Counted from the first letter of the stretch, positions 9,765 through 19,240 are shown. The stretch is 64,000 nt of DNA from Qipengyuania citrea (GCF_024171405.1 NZ_JALJZT010000002.1:1736001-1800000); one strand, 5' to 3'. Notes: generated by a model from the sequence alone, not told the origin. Numbers and translations: made by a program.

Positions 9765-9977
9765 ATGACGAACGCCCCCACGGACCGGCCACGATGCAAG
9801 CCAAAGACGCGATCCTCCGGCCTGGAAGAGCGAGCGATCGACGAAGCTTTGATCGAAACGTTTCCCGCAAGCGACCCGCCGGCCTGGACCTTAGGCGTCG
9901 ACAGCCATCCACGCCAAAACGATAAAGCTACACAGCCATACAGCCCAGGAGACGCGCGGCCGAAGGAGGGAGACTAG
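9765..9977 (+). CDS. Small conserved protein with ETFPASDPPAW motif
   Basis: A 70-residue soluble, charged protein of unknown function. The block EERAIDEALIETFPASDPPA is widely seen in small proteobacterial stress-associated proteins; I recognise the motif but know no role. The ATG at 9765 is preferred; a TTG at 9744 would add seven residues, and the GGAGG at 9747 lies between them, so the start is not certain. It follows the GAPDH gene closely and converges on the sigma-factor gene 35 bases later. Confidence 0.6.
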   Translation: MTNAPTDRPRCKPKTRSSGLEERAIDEALIETFPASDPPAWTLGVDSHPRQNDKATQPYSPGDARPKEGD

Positions 9978-10012
9978 CATCGCCCAGATAGTGCGGCCCC
10001 GACAGTCCGCGT

Positions 10013-10642
10013 CTACAGCGCGGGCGCGTGCTCCTTCTCTTGCTGGCATTCGCAATCGAGGAAACCGTGAATGACACAGGTGCGGCACATCTGGAGCAGG
10101 CGCGTGCGAAGTGCGCCGCGCGCACGATGAAGACGCACGTTGATATTGTTGACACTCGTATCGAGCGCGCTGGCAATGCTTTCACGCGGCTCCTCGAGCA
10201 AATCAGCGCGCCAGATGACTTCGGCATAGTCCGGCCTGAGCGTTGGCAGGAGGCGATAGAGACAGTTGCAGACGGCAGCTTCTATCTCTTCGTCCGACAC
10301 GATTTCCGCCTCGGCAAGTTCGGCAAGTTCCTGAGGATCAATGGCGGTTTCGTGTTTACGGCCGCGCGCAGCCTGTCGGTAAAAGTCGGCAATCGTCGTC
10401 GCCAGCACTCGGGAGAGCCATCCCTTGACCGAACCCACATCCCGCAGGTCCCCAGCCCGCTCGATCGCACGAAGCATGAAACGCTGGAGAACTTCCTCCG
10501 CCTCCTGACGCCCCCGCATGCGGCCGATAAGGAAACGCAGCATATCTTCGTGGCTATCCACCAGGGCCCGGCGCACTGCTTCATCCATCGGTCGCAACGC
10601 CTCCTCGGACCCGTCAGCTTTATCGGCTTTATTTTCGATCAT
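10013..10642 (-). CDS. ECF-like RNA polymerase sigma factor with Cys-rich tail
   Basis: A 209-residue sigma-70-family protein. Region 2 is seen in HEDMLRFLIGRM...EEVLQRFMLRAIE...VKGWLSRVLATTIADFYR, and region 4 in LPTLRPDYAEVIWRADLLEEPRESIASALDTSVNNINVRLHRAR, a helix-turn-helix for the -35 element. The C-terminal tail CRTCVIHGFLDCEC has four Cys and a His in a metal- or redox-type arrangement, which could sense redox state or metal (inference). No anti-sigma gene is adjacent. It is divergent from the PPK2 gene with 135 bases between, and it may control that neighbour. Confidence 0.85.
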   Translation of the reverse strand: MIENKADKADGSEEALRPMDEAVRRALVDSHEDMLRFLIGRMRGRQEAEEVLQRFMLRAIERAGDLRDVGSVKGWLSRVLATTIADFYRQAARGRKHETAIDPQELAELAEAEIVSDEEIEAAVCNCLYRLLPTLRPDYAEVIWRADLLEEPRESIASALDTSVNNINVRLHRARGALRTRLLQMCRTCVIHGFLDCECQQEKEHAPAL

Positions 10643-10777
10643 GGAAAACCCCGAAGCGCCAGTGCCCCAATACCGGAGAAGGGCCCGTCCCTTCCTGTAA
10701 AACGGTCGCAGGCGGTAGTATCGTTACGACATGTTCGGGGCTCGCCCCTTATCGCAGCTAAAGAGCCGGAGAGCAAC

Positions 10778-11554
10778 ATGTCGAGTTCGCAAAAGAAGAA
10801 AATATCCAAGAGCGAATACAAGCAACAATTGCGCGCGCTGCAGATCGAACTGGTCAAGATACAACGCCAGGTCATCGCCCATGGCGAGCGTGTTCTGATC
10901 ATCTTCGAAGGGAGGGACGCGGCCGGAAAGGACGGTGTGATCAAGCGTGTGCGCGAACATATGAGCCCGCGCGAGACGCGGGTCGTCGCTTTGGGAAAAC
11001 CCTCCGATCGCGACACCCGCAGCTGGTATTTTCGCCGCTACAGCGAACAGCTTCCCGCCGATGAGGAGATCGCTCTGTTCAATCGCTCTTGGTACAACCG
11101 GGCGGGGGTCGAACGGGTGATGGGATTTGCCGACAAGGAGGAAGTTGCCGACTTCTTCTCTAACGTCGCGCAATTCGAAGAAATGCTGGCACGCGACGGG
11201 ACTACGCTTCTCAAATACTACCTCGACATCGATAGAAAAGAGCAAGCCAAGCGCCTCAAAGCGCGGCGCACTGATCCGCTCAAGCAGTGGAAGATCAGCC
11301 CCATCGATGCAGCGGCGCTTGAGAAGTGGAATGATTATTCCAACGCCCGGGACGAAATGCTGACGCGCACAGATTTTGCCTATGCCCCGTGGATTGCAGT
11401 GCGCGCCAACGACAAACGCGCCGCACGCCTCAACATCATCCGGCACATGCTGCAATCCATCGCGTGCCAGGCGGTCGATCAACGCCTCGCGCGTCCCGAC
11501 CCTTCGGTCATCCTGCCGATTGCCGAAGTCGGGATTGGTGGCTTGGCCCCGTGA
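10778..11554 (+). CDS. ppk2: Polyphosphate kinase 2 (PPK2 family)
   Basis: Transfers phosphate between polyphosphate and nucleotides (GDP/ADP to GTP/ATP). 258 residues, usual for a one-domain PPK2. The Walker A motif is FEGRDAAGKDG near residue 43. The lid and Walker B area includes SWYFRRYSEQLP, FNRSWYNRAGVERVMGF and KYYLDIDRKEQ. The frame is open far upstream, but 10778 is chosen because the family N-terminus (KISKSEYKQQLRALQ) begins there. The preceding codons are antisense to the sigma-factor gene. It converges on the exporter permease gene with 6 bases between stops. Confidence 0.93.
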   Translation: MSSSQKKKISKSEYKQQLRALQIELVKIQRQVIAHGERVLIIFEGRDAAGKDGVIKRVREHMSPRETRVVALGKPSDRDTRSWYFRRYSEQLPADEEIALFNRSWYNRAGVERVMGFADKEEVADFFSNVAQFEEMLARDGTTLLKYYLDIDRKEQAKRLKARRTDPLKQWKISPIDAAALEKWNDYSNARDEMLTRTDFAYAPWIAVRANDKRAARLNIIRHMLQSIACQAVDQRLARPDPSVILPIAEVGIGGLAP

Positions 11555-11560
11555 AACTGT

Positions 11561-12667
11561 TTAACCCGTTCGGCGGCGGAACAACCAGGTCGCCGCCAGC
11601 AGGCTCGCGGCAGCGATAAGCGCCATGGGCCAGATGTGGGAGAAATAGAGCCAAAGGGGCGCTTCACGAAGATACACCGCTTTGCTGATGACTATGAAGT
11701 GGGTGATCGGCGTGGCGGCGGCAAGGCCCTGCAACCAGTCGGGCATGTTTTCTACCGGCGTGGCATAGCCCGAAATGAGCACAGCCGGGACCATATACAT
11801 GAACAGCCCGATAATCGCCTGCTGCTGGGTCTTGGCGAGCGATGAGATAAACAGGCCGATACCGACTATTGCAGCGAGATAGACAACCATTCCGAAGAAA
11901 AGCAGGGCGAGAGAACCGCGGATCGGTACGTTGAGAAACAGCATCCCCAGAACCAGCATCGCACTTGCGCTCGTCAGCGCAATCAGGAGAGCCGGCACGC
12001 TTTTGCCGATCAGGATCTCGAAGGGGCGCAGCGGCGACACCAGCAATTGCTCGAAGGTACCGAGCTCGCGCTCGCGGGCGATCGACAGCGCGGACACCAT
12101 GAAACCGACCACGGCTACGAGGACGGCAAAGAGCGCGGGCACGGCCGACCAGAGCGGCTCGAGATTGGGATTGAACCAGGTCCTCTGGACAAGACGCACA
12201 GGTGCTGTCGCGCGCAGTCTATAGAGCCGCTCCTGATTATAGGCTTCGACGACCCGACTGCTGTATCCCAGCAGGATCTGAGCGGTGTTGGATCTGCGGC
12301 CATCGAGGATGAGCTGAACCTCGGCACTTTCGCCGCGCTCGAGACGGCGCGAGAAGTCTTCGCCAACACGCAGGACCAGCGTCGCACGGCGTGCGTCGAT
12401 TGTCGGCGCGATATCCGCGCCTGCTCGCAAATGGATAATCTCATCGAATACTTCGGCACCCTCGAAGCGGCTGATAAGCTCGACCGAGGCATTGCCGTGG
12501 TCCTGGTTGTAGACCGCCAGGGTGACGTCCGATACTTCCTGCGTAATCGCAAAGGCGTAGATAAGGAGCAGGAAGGGCGGCGAAAACAGCACCACCCAAC
12601 GGGTTTGCGGGTCCCGCGCGCTTGCCAGAAGCTCCTTCACTATCAAGGCGTAGATGCGTTGCCACAT
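11561..12667 (-). CDS. ybhR: ABC-2 type exporter permease (YbhR-like)
   Basis: Inner-membrane permease of a drug/ion ABC exporter. 368 residues; one membrane helix near residues 20-40, a long periplasmic domain, then five helices from about residue 175. Strong resemblance to YbhR: IYALIVKELLASARDPQTR, IARERELGTFEQLLVSPL, AKTQQQAIIG and SGYATPVENMP. It is the last gene of the ybhG-F-S-R order, 4 bases after its partner permease. With that partner it would form the membrane pore served by the double ATPase. Confidence 0.9.
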   Translation of the reverse strand: MWQRIYALIVKELLASARDPQTRWVVLFSPPFLLLIYAFAITQEVSDVTLAVYNQDHGNASVELISRFEGAEVFDEIIHLRAGADIAPTIDARRATLVLRVGEDFSRRLERGESAEVQLILDGRRSNTAQILLGYSSRVVEAYNQERLYRLRATAPVRLVQRTWFNPNLEPLWSAVPALFAVLVAVVGFMVSALSIARERELGTFEQLLVSPLRPFEILIGKSVPALLIALTSASAMLVLGMLFLNVPIRGSLALLFFGMVVYLAAIVGIGLFISSLAKTQQQAIIGLFMYMVPAVLISGYATPVENMPDWLQGLAAATPITHFIVISKAVYLREAPLWLYFSHIWPMALIAAASLLAATWLFRRRTG

Positions 12668-12671
12668 GGTC

Positions 12672-13790
12672 TCAGTCGAGCCGGGTGCGTGTGAACAGAG
12701 CGCAGATCGCGAAGATCACAATCGCGAAGATGGCAAGGGCAGCGAGGTCGGGCAGCAGAACCGCCCAGACATTGCCAGCAAGAAACTGCGTCTGCAGAGT
12801 CGAGACGAGAAAGCGCGCCGGGATCGCGTAGCTGAAGAGCTGGAGCGCCAGTGGCATGCTGTCGAGCTCAAAAACGAAATTGGAAAAGTAGAACGCGGGC
12901 AGAAAGGCAAGCATCACCGCGACCTGCGCTGCCACGAGCTGGTTGCGGGTGAGCGTCGAAATGAGCAGTCCTTGGCCCAGCGAGCACAGCATGAAGAGTG
13001 CGGCTGCGAGCGAGAGCGCGAGAAACGATCCGCGGAAGGGAACACCGAAAAACGCCACGGCCACAAACACGGACAGCATGAACGAGCCGAGGCCCAGCAC
13101 GAAATAGGGCACAAGCTTGCCCAGCAGCAGTTCGAGCGGACCGACAGGGGTCGCAAGGAGCGCTTCCATAGTGCCGCGCTCCCATTCGCGGGCAACCACA
13201 AGCGCAGTGAGCAAGGCGCCGATTATGGTGAGAATGATCGCCACCGAGCCGGGGACCAGATAGTTGCGGCTCGAAATCTCGGCGTTAAACCAGACACGCG
13301 GCTCAATCGAGACGAGAGGCGCGAGCGGCGGTTGCCCGCGATCGAGCCATTCCTGCTCGAGCCAATTGATAACGAGCAATTCAATATAGGAGCCAACCAG
13401 TCCGGCTGTGTTTGGATCACCCCCATCGACCAGGATCTGGATCGGCGCCGCCTCTCCGCGGAGCGTGATTGCGCTGAAATTCTGTGGCAGGATGATGATC
13501 GCATCGAGCTCGCCCGCGGCCATGAGGGTTTCGAAGTCCTTTCGCACAGGCGCTGTTTCAATCTCGAAATAGCGCGTGTTGCGCAGCGACGCGACAAAGC
13601 TCTCCGTCTCTCCGGTCGGCTGTTCGACCACAACGCCGACCGAGAACTGCCGGGGGTCGAACGAAACCGCATAACCGAACAGGAAGATCAGCATGATCGG
13701 CAATAGGCCGGCAATCATGAGTGTGCTCGGGTCCCGAATAGCCTGCCGGGTTTCCTTGCGCATGATCGCTGCGAAACGCGAAAACCTCAT
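12672..13790 (-). CDS. ybhS: ABC-2 type exporter permease (YbhS-like)
   Basis: Partner permease of the exporter, 372 residues with the same one-plus-five helix plan. Strong YbhS blocks: RKETRQAIRDPSTLMIAGLL, LVVAREWERGTMEALLATPV, STLTRNQLVAAQVA and FLVSTLQTQFLAGN. The start overlaps the stop of the ATPase gene (ATGA), so translation is probably coupled. In E. coli the YbhGFSR complex has been linked to cefoperazone and chloramphenicol tolerance and Na+/Li+ export; the substrate here is unknown. Confidence 0.9.
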   Translation of the reverse strand: MRFSRFAAIMRKETRQAIRDPSTLMIAGLLPIMLIFLFGYAVSFDPRQFSVGVVVEQPTGETESFVASLRNTRYFEIETAPVRKDFETLMAAGELDAIIILPQNFSAITLRGEAAPIQILVDGGDPNTAGLVGSYIELLVINWLEQEWLDRGQPPLAPLVSIEPRVWFNAEISSRNYLVPGSVAIILTIIGALLTALVVAREWERGTMEALLATPVGPLELLLGKLVPYFVLGLGSFMLSVFVAVAFFGVPFRGSFLALSLAAALFMLCSLGQGLLISTLTRNQLVAAQVAVMLAFLPAFYFSNFVFELDSMPLALQLFSYAIPARFLVSTLQTQFLAGNVWAVLLPDLAALAIFAIVIFAICALFTRTRLD

Positions 13791-15511
13791 GGCGCGTTTA
13801 CCGCTTCGTTCTCTTCGACGAGAGCGATGAATGCATCCTCAAAGGTCGGGTTGGGCAAGGTCGAGGAGGCCGCCTGCGCCTTGAGTTCGGCGGGAGTTCC
13901 CAAAGCGATCATCTGCCCGCGATATATGAGCGCAGCGCGGTCGCAATACTCCGCTTCGTCGAGAAAATGTGTCGTCACGATGACGGTTACGCCGTTCGTG
14001 ACCATTGCGTTGATATGGGCCCAGAATTCACGGCGCGTACGCGGATCGACACCCGAGGTCGGCTCGTCGAGAAAAAGGACGTCAGGCTCGTGCATGACGG
14101 CGCAGGCGAGTGACAGACGCTGCTTGAACCCAAGCGGGAGCTGACCGGAATTCTCATCGAGCTTGTCCGTGAGGGCGAAGCTTTCGATCATACGCGCAAT
14201 CATGGTACGCTGCCGCACTCCGGTAAGGCCGTAAACACGTGCGAAGAACCGCAGATTCTGCAACGTGCTGAGATCGCCATACAGCGAAAATTTTTGCGCC
14301 ATGTATCCGAGACGAGCCCGTGCCTCGCTCGCGGCAGTACGCAAATCGACACCGGCAATACGAGCCTCACCGCTGGTCGGCTTGAGAAGGCCGGAGAGCA
14401 TTTTGAATGTAGTCGACTTGCCCGCGCCATTGGGTCCGATAAGCCCAAACACTTCACCTCGACGCACATCGAAACTGATTTCGGACGCCGCAGTGAAGGA
14501 GCCGAACATCCGCGTTAGTCCGCGCGCCTCTACGGCAATCGCTGTATCGTGGCTGCGCTCCGATCCACCGGCGAAGGGCGACTCGGCGCGAAACCCGCCG
14601 CCGATGAGATCGATGAACGCGTCCTCGAAACGCGGCGCGACACGCTTCAGCCGAGCGCTATCCCCCGCGCCGATCGAAGCCGGTGAGGGGGCGTGCGCGT
14701 TCTCATTGATCAACAGCCTGACGTCGCTGGCCTGGATTGTTCCATCCATCACAGCTTCGTGTTGGCGAGCGTTATTCAAAACGTAGCGCCGATCGCCCTC
14801 GATGCCCTCGATCATAAACACCCGGCCATCGACACGCGCGGCTAGGTCAGCCGGCCGACCGTCGAAGATGAGATCGCCCTCGCTCAACACGAGCACAGTC
14901 TCGCATTTCTCGGCCTCATCGAGGTAGGCGGTTGCCCAAACGACCGTGATCCCTTCGTCGGTCAGTCGGCTTACCATTCGCCAGAGTTCGCGCCGCGAAA
15001 TAGGGTCTACGCCGACGCTTGGCTCGTCCAGCAACAGGAGTTCAGGTGTCACAACGAGAGCGCAGGCGAGCCCGAGCTTTTGCTTCATGCCGCCCGACAA
15101 GGCGCCCGCCAATCTGCCGGTAAATGGCGCTAGGCCGGTAAAATCGAGAAGCCGCTCGAATGTCGCCTTGCGCGCTGATCCAACCAGTCCGCGCAGATCT
15201 GCGTAGAGATTGAGATTTTCCTCCACGCTCAGATCCTCGTAGAGGCCGAAACGTTGCGGCATATAGGCAATGCGCGCGCGCACCTCCTTCGCGTTGGCGA
15301 CGGGATCGAAACCTCCCACGTCGATCCCGCCTTCATCGGCGCGCAGCAGTCCGGCGATCAAGCGCAAGAAGGTTGTCTTCCCCGAGCCATCGGGCCCCAC
15401 CAGCCCGACGATGTGGCCCGATCTGATCTGTGTACTAACACTGCGCAATGCCGGTTCGGCTTGCTTGGGGAACCGTTTGGTCAGGCCTTCGATGGTTACC
15501 AGGGCCACCAC
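13787..15511 (-). CDS. ybhF: Double ABC ATPase of exporter (YbhF-like)
   Basis: A 574-residue fusion of two ABC ATPase domains powering the YbhS/YbhR pore. Domain 1 has Walker A GPDGSGKTT near residue 39, signature LSGGMKQKLGL and Walker B LLLLDEPSVGVDP. Domain 2 has Walker A GPNGAGKST near residue 357. Its signature is degenerate (LPLGFKQRLSL instead of LSGGQ), with Walker B VLFLDEPTSGVDP. This asymmetry is normal for the family. A short linker with acidic residues joins the halves. The start is GTG, 3 bases after the stop of the HlyD-type gene. Confidence 0.93.
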   Translation of the reverse strand: MVALVTIEGLTKRFPKQAEPALRSVSTQIRSGHIVGLVGPDGSGKTTFLRLIAGLLRADEGGIDVGGFDPVANAKEVRARIAYMPQRFGLYEDLSVEENLNLYADLRGLVGSARKATFERLLDFTGLAPFTGRLAGALSGGMKQKLGLACALVVTPELLLLDEPSVGVDPISRRELWRMVSRLTDEGITVVWATAYLDEAEKCETVLVLSEGDLIFDGRPADLAARVDGRVFMIEGIEGDRRYVLNNARQHEAVMDGTIQASDVRLLINENAHAPSPASIGAGDSARLKRVAPRFEDAFIDLIGGGFRAESPFAGGSERSHDTAIAVEARGLTRMFGSFTAASEISFDVRRGEVFGLIGPNGAGKSTTFKMLSGLLKPTSGEARIAGVDLRTAASEARARLGYMAQKFSLYGDLSTLQNLRFFARVYGLTGVRQRTMIARMIESFALTDKLDENSGQLPLGFKQRLSLACAVMHEPDVLFLDEPTSGVDPRTRREFWAHINAMVTNGVTVIVTTHFLDEAEYCDRAALIYRGQMIALGTPAELKAQAASSTLPNPTFEDAFIALVEENEAVNAP

Positions 15512-15514
15512 CCG

Positions 15515-16519
15515 TCAACGCCCGCGGGCGACGGGACGGACGATCACGGAGACCGGCATGCCCTGCTTCAGGATTCCGTCTTGATCTTCGGTACGCACAC
15601 GCACCCGGTAGACAAGGCTGGTGCGTTGTTCGCGGGTCTCAACGGACTTGGGTGTAAACTCGGCTGTCGGTGAGATGTAGGCAATGCGGCCGGGAAATTC
15701 GCGGCCAGCCTCGGTCAACACTGTCGCGGGGGTACCGATCTCGACGCGCTCGAGGTCGGGTTCCTCGATATAGGCCCGGATCCACATGGGCGAGGTGTGT
15801 GCGAGTGTGAATACGGTTTCGCCCGGCCCCACGATGGCTCCAGCCTCGCGTGCGCGCGTCAGGATGATCCCGTCAGCGGGCGCGTAAAGGTTCGCGTCTA
15901 CTAGGCGTTGCCGGGCGAGTGCAGCGGCAGCTCGCTCGGCTCCAAGCGCCGCGCGTCCTTGCCGGATTTCTTCGCGTCGGGGTCCCTCGCGGACAAGCGA
16001 GAGTTCTTCGAGTGCCGCCTGCCGCTGAGCGGCCGCGCGATCGCGCTGAGAGCGCGCCTCGTCCCGGGTCTGCCATGAGGCAAAGCCCTTCCCGGCGAGG
16101 TGTTCGACCCTGTCCAGGGTTGCCTGGGCAACGCTCAGCGCGGACTCCGCTTCTGCAACCCGCGCTCTCGCCCGCTCGATCTCCTCCGGCCTGCTGCCCG
16201 ATTCGAGAGCGGCGAGCGCTGCGGAGCGTTGGCTGGCACGCGCTTCGGCAAGCGCGATCTCGTTCTTATAATCCTGAGGTTCAAGCGAGGCCAAAAGATC
16301 GCCAGCTTCAACCCTATCTCCCTCATCGAACGCCAATCGGTCGATCCTGCCTGGAACCTTGAACGCCAGATTGACCTGACGAATGTCGACATTTCCGTTG
16401 AGTACCAGATGACCTTCTCGCTCATGCCGATCAGGCTGCGTCAGCCAGATTGTCGCTGCCGAAGCGGCTAGCAATACGAGCAGGCCAATGCCGATGTAGA
16501 CCTTCTGTCTGGATCTCAT
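15515..16519 (-). CDS. ybhG: HlyD-family membrane fusion protein (YbhG-like)
   Basis: Periplasmic adaptor joining the ABC exporter to an outer-membrane channel. 334 residues: an N-terminal membrane anchor at about residues 7-25 (IGIGLLVLLAASAATIW), a barrel-sandwich hybrid half (VNLAFKVPGRIDRLAFDEGD), a long alpha hairpin rich in Ala/Glu/Arg (about 75-200), then the second half (LYAPADGIILTRAREAGAIV). It is the first structural gene after the TetR gene, overlapping it as ATGA. No TolC gene is in this operon. Confidence 0.9.
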   Translation of the reverse strand: MRSRQKVYIGIGLLVLLAASAATIWLTQPDRHEREGHLVLNGNVDIRQVNLAFKVPGRIDRLAFDEGDRVEAGDLLASLEPQDYKNEIALAEARASQRSAALAALESGSRPEEIERARARVAEAESALSVAQATLDRVEHLAGKGFASWQTRDEARSQRDRAAAQRQAALEELSLVREGPRREEIRQGRAALGAERAAAALARQRLVDANLYAPADGIILTRAREAGAIVGPGETVFTLAHTSPMWIRAYIEEPDLERVEIGTPATVLTEAGREFPGRIAYISPTAEFTPKSVETREQRTSLVYRVRVRTEDQDGILKQGMPVSVIVRPVARGR

Positions 16520-17133
16520 GATTCGCCTCCGGTCCTAGCGGCACTAGGTTCCAGCAGGCCCAGGAGTTCGAACTCGGTGCAATGCCCTGCCAGCGACACG
16601 CTCGGTGCGTTCGGCGCGACAAAAACGGCGTAGTGCATTGCCCGCTCGATCACTCCGACAAGAAGCCAAGCAATGAGTCGCGCCGGGAGATTCTTCACCA
16701 GGCCGAGCTGTTGGGCATCTTCGAGATACCGCGCGAGCGCGTCAGCACCTTGCTCGAAATGTCGATTGATATGAGCGCGCTGCTCGGGCGGAAGCGCATA
16801 GGCCTCACGCAAGACCAGCCTGGTCAGAATATCATGCTTGCGGCCATACCGAATGATGGTCATCCAGATCTCCTCAACCTCGGCTGATAGATGCTCTCCA
16901 GTTTGCAGCCGCTTGGCGGGATGGCGGGCAATGGTCTCCTCAATCAGTCCTGCAAAGAATTCATCGATAAGCGCGACAAACAGCGACGGCTTGTTTTCAA
17001 AATGCAGGTAAAAGGTCCCCTGCGCTACCCCTGCATTCGCGACGATGTCGGCGACGCGGGTTGCCGTAAATCCGTGCTGAGTGAACAGCTCGGCCGCGGC
17101 AGCTTTCAATTTTCCGGCGATATCATCGGCCAT
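16516..17133 (-). CDS. TetR/AcrR-family repressor of the exporter operon
   Basis: A 205-residue transcriptional regulator. The N-terminal helix-turn-helix is AAELFTQHGFTATRVADIVANAGVAQ followed by the TetR signature GTFYLHFENK. The ligand-binding C-terminal domain is mostly helical. The Met at 17133 is used because GAGGT lies 7 bases upstream; the earlier in-frame Met at 17160 would lie within the operator. The gene order TetR-HlyD-ABC-permease-permease matches E. coli cecR-ybhGFSR, which supports control of the whole operon. Confidence 0.9.
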   Translation of the reverse strand: MADDIAGKLKAAAAELFTQHGFTATRVADIVANAGVAQGTFYLHFENKPSLFVALIDEFFAGLIEETIARHPAKRLQTGEHLSAEVEEIWMTIIRYGRKHDILTRLVLREAYALPPEQRAHINRHFEQGADALARYLEDAQQLGLVKNLPARLIAWLLVGVIERAMHYAVFVAPNAPSVSLAGHCTEFELLGLLEPSAARTGGES

Positions 17134-17148
17134 TTGAACACCTCGATA

Positions 17149-17166
17149 TGACTGACGCATCAGTCA
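17149..17166 (-). promoter_or_regulatory. Palindromic operator before the TetR/ybhGFSR operon
   Basis: A perfect inverted repeat, TGACTGA-CGCA-TCAGTCA, lies 15 bases upstream of the TetR start codon. On the minus strand a TAATAT sequence just before it could be the -10 element. This layout fits a self-repressed TetR operon (inference from position and symmetry). Confidence 0.75.
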
Positions 17167-17290
17167 GCGAGATATTACATATCTGCATGATCCTTTTTCG
17201 GCGTAGCTTTATGCTTGCTCTGAAGCGTAGGATGTTCATTCGCAGGCCCGCCCCGCGTCCAGACCGAGGACACTGTGTAACCGGGACCGC

Positions 17291-19240
17291 TTATCCCTTG
17301 ATGTTTGCCGGGGCCGGGGTGGAAGAAGCCCGGCGTGCGCGAAATCCGACAATCAGTGTCAGCAACGTGATCAACTGCGCGCCGGTCGTCTCCACAGTCG
17401 GAAAAAAGCCGAGTTCGGCGAGGCGCGGCAAGCCGGAAATGAAGGTGGCGGAAAGAAGTCCGGAATCCTGGAACGCGCCCACACCCTTGCCGGTCAGGAT
17501 GATCGCGAGCGCTGCGATCAGGATCGCGCTGTACTTGAAAAATTGCGTGATCGGAAGCTTGCGGCTGTAGCGCAGCATAAACCATGCAAGAGCCGACAGG
17601 ACGGCGAGAGCCGACACGGCCCCTGCAAGTATCACCGAACTGCTATCAGGGGTCCAGAGGGCAGCATAGAACAGGATCGTTTCAAAGGCTTCGCGATAGA
17701 CGACGACAAAGGCGAGCCCGAAGAGAAACCATGCCGATCGCCTGGAGAGAGCCTTCCCCATCTTCTGCTGAATATAGCGTCGCCATTCATCTGCCTGGCT
17801 CTTGCCGTGCATCCAGATCCCGACGGAAATGAGGATGACCGCCGCCAACAGCGCACCGAATCCTTCGGTGAGCTCGCGGCTCGCTCCGCTAATAGCGACG
17901 AAGTAGGTCGCGGCCACCCAGGTGGCGACGCCTGCCAGCAGCGCGGCGATCCAGCCGCCATGAACGTAGGCGATTACTTCGCCGCGATCCGATTTGCGAA
18001 CGAAGGCGATCATGGCAATCACCACGAGAAGTGCCTCTATCCCCTCGCGCAGCAGGATCGTGAAGGCACCCAGAAAAGTGGAGATGTCGCTGGCTGCTTC
18101 GGGCGCGAGAGCGACATCCGCTTGCTCAAGCAGGCTCGCGGCGAAAGCGTGTCGTTCGCGCAATCGCGAGACAGGCACGTTGCGCTCGATATCTGAACGA
18201 TATTGGCTGAGCGCTTGCTCGATCTGCCGCATGAGATCACCATCGCGCGTCGCGAGAATACCCTCGACCGGTTCGAAGCCGTCAAGATAGGCCGACAGAG
18301 CTAGTCGGCGCGCCTCTGCGCGTTCGCCCCGCTCGTAGGCGGCGAGACTTTGCTGCAGGGTCTGCCGCGCAAGATCGAGCGAGCCGTTCTCGCTTCTCTG
18401 GCTGACAACTCCGGGATTTGATCGCAGGTATGCCATGACGGCCAATGCCCGGTTCTCTCCGATCGCGTCGGCGAGCTCTGCGGGCGTGATGGCCGCAAGT
18501 GTCTCGAGATCGGGTATCAGACGCCGCACCCGGTCATCTTCGCGCCAGATTTTCTCCCCGCGTTCGAGATCCTCGAATGCGATGCCGCCTGCATGAAATG
18601 CGAGGGCCCAACGATCGGCTTCCGGAAGTGTGGCGAAGCTGGGCATCGACGTGCCCTCAAGGCCCTGAGTTATAACCTGATAGAGACCGAAGAGGCTGCG
18701 CTGGCGCGCGCGGTTATCATCGGTAAAATCGATCGGTGGAGGCTCGAGCGTCATGCTGGCTGCCGGAGGGGAACTGCCCGAAGCACCGTGACACGAGGCG
18801 CAGTTTTGCGCAAAGAGCGCCGCTGCGCGAGACAGATCCGGCGGGCTTCGGGGAGCCAGCGGAACCGGGTACGCCTCCAACAGCGATCCCCCCAAGGCAC
18901 GGGCCAGCCGGGAAACGCGCTCGACCGGGGCTTTCTTCTCAATCGCCTGGCGCAGCTCGACAGACATCGCGAAGAGACCGGGCTTGGCCGAAGCATCGGG
19001 AAGCGCGGCTACTTGTTCGCCGACGGTCGAAGAAAATTCGACCATTTCGCTGTATTCGAAATCGTCGATGACCTGCCCGTTCGACACCGCTGCGGAGTAA
19101 TCGACAGCAATGTAGTCGAGAAGGCGCCAGGTCGTGCGCACCTCTGCGCCCTCCGCGCGCGCTACGCCGGACAGGCTTAGAAGGAGGGAGATGATGAAGA
19201 CCCTTAGCACCATGTGCGGCGATGGAATGGAAACAGACAT
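17291..19240 (-). CDS. Cytochrome c / FTR1-family iron permease fusion
   Basis: About 649 residues, combining a periplasmic part and an FTR1 permease. A signal peptide (VLRVFIISLLLSLSGVARA) is followed by a single c-type haem site CASCH near residue 145, a helical linker, then seven or so membrane helices with the two Fe-binding REXXE motifs: REGIE (in LLREGIEALLVV) and REAFE (VVYREAFETILF). FTR1 permeases import iron with an oxidation step; the fused cytochrome could take up electrons (inference). The Met at 19240 is preferred since AGAAGG sits just upstream. Confidence 0.88.
   Translation of the reverse strand: MSVSIPSPHMVLRVFIISLLLSLSGVARAEGAEVRTTWRLLDYIAVDYSAAVSNGQVIDDFEYSEMVEFSSTVGEQVAALPDASAKPGLFAMSVELRQAIEKKAPVERVSRLARALGGSLLEAYPVPLAPRSPPDLSRAAALFAQNCASCHGASGSSPPAASMTLEPPPIDFTDDNRARQRSLFGLYQVITQGLEGTSMPSFATLPEADRWALAFHAGGIAFEDLERGEKIWREDDRVRRLIPDLETLAAITPAELADAIGENRALAVMAYLRSNPGVVSQRSENGSLDLARQTLQQSLAAYERGERAEARRLALSAYLDGFEPVEGILATRDGDLMRQIEQALSQYRSDIERNVPVSRLRERHAFAASLLEQADVALAPEAASDISTFLGAFTILLREGIEALLVVIAMIAFVRKSDRGEVIAYVHGGWIAALLAGVATWVAATYFVAISGASRELTEGFGALLAAVILISVGIWMHGKSQADEWRRYIQQKMGKALSRRSAWFLFGLAFVVVYREAFETILFYAALWTPDSSSVILAGAVSALAVLSALAWFMLRYSRKLPITQFFKYSAILIAALAIILTGKGVGAFQDSGLLSATFISGLPRLAELGFFPTVETTGAQLITLLTLIVGFRARRASSTPAPANIKG

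Noticed and set aside
10028..10777. N-terminal extension of the PPK2 frame by 250 codons
   Set aside because: It covers the antisense of the sigma-factor gene; PPK2 family similarity starts at 10778.
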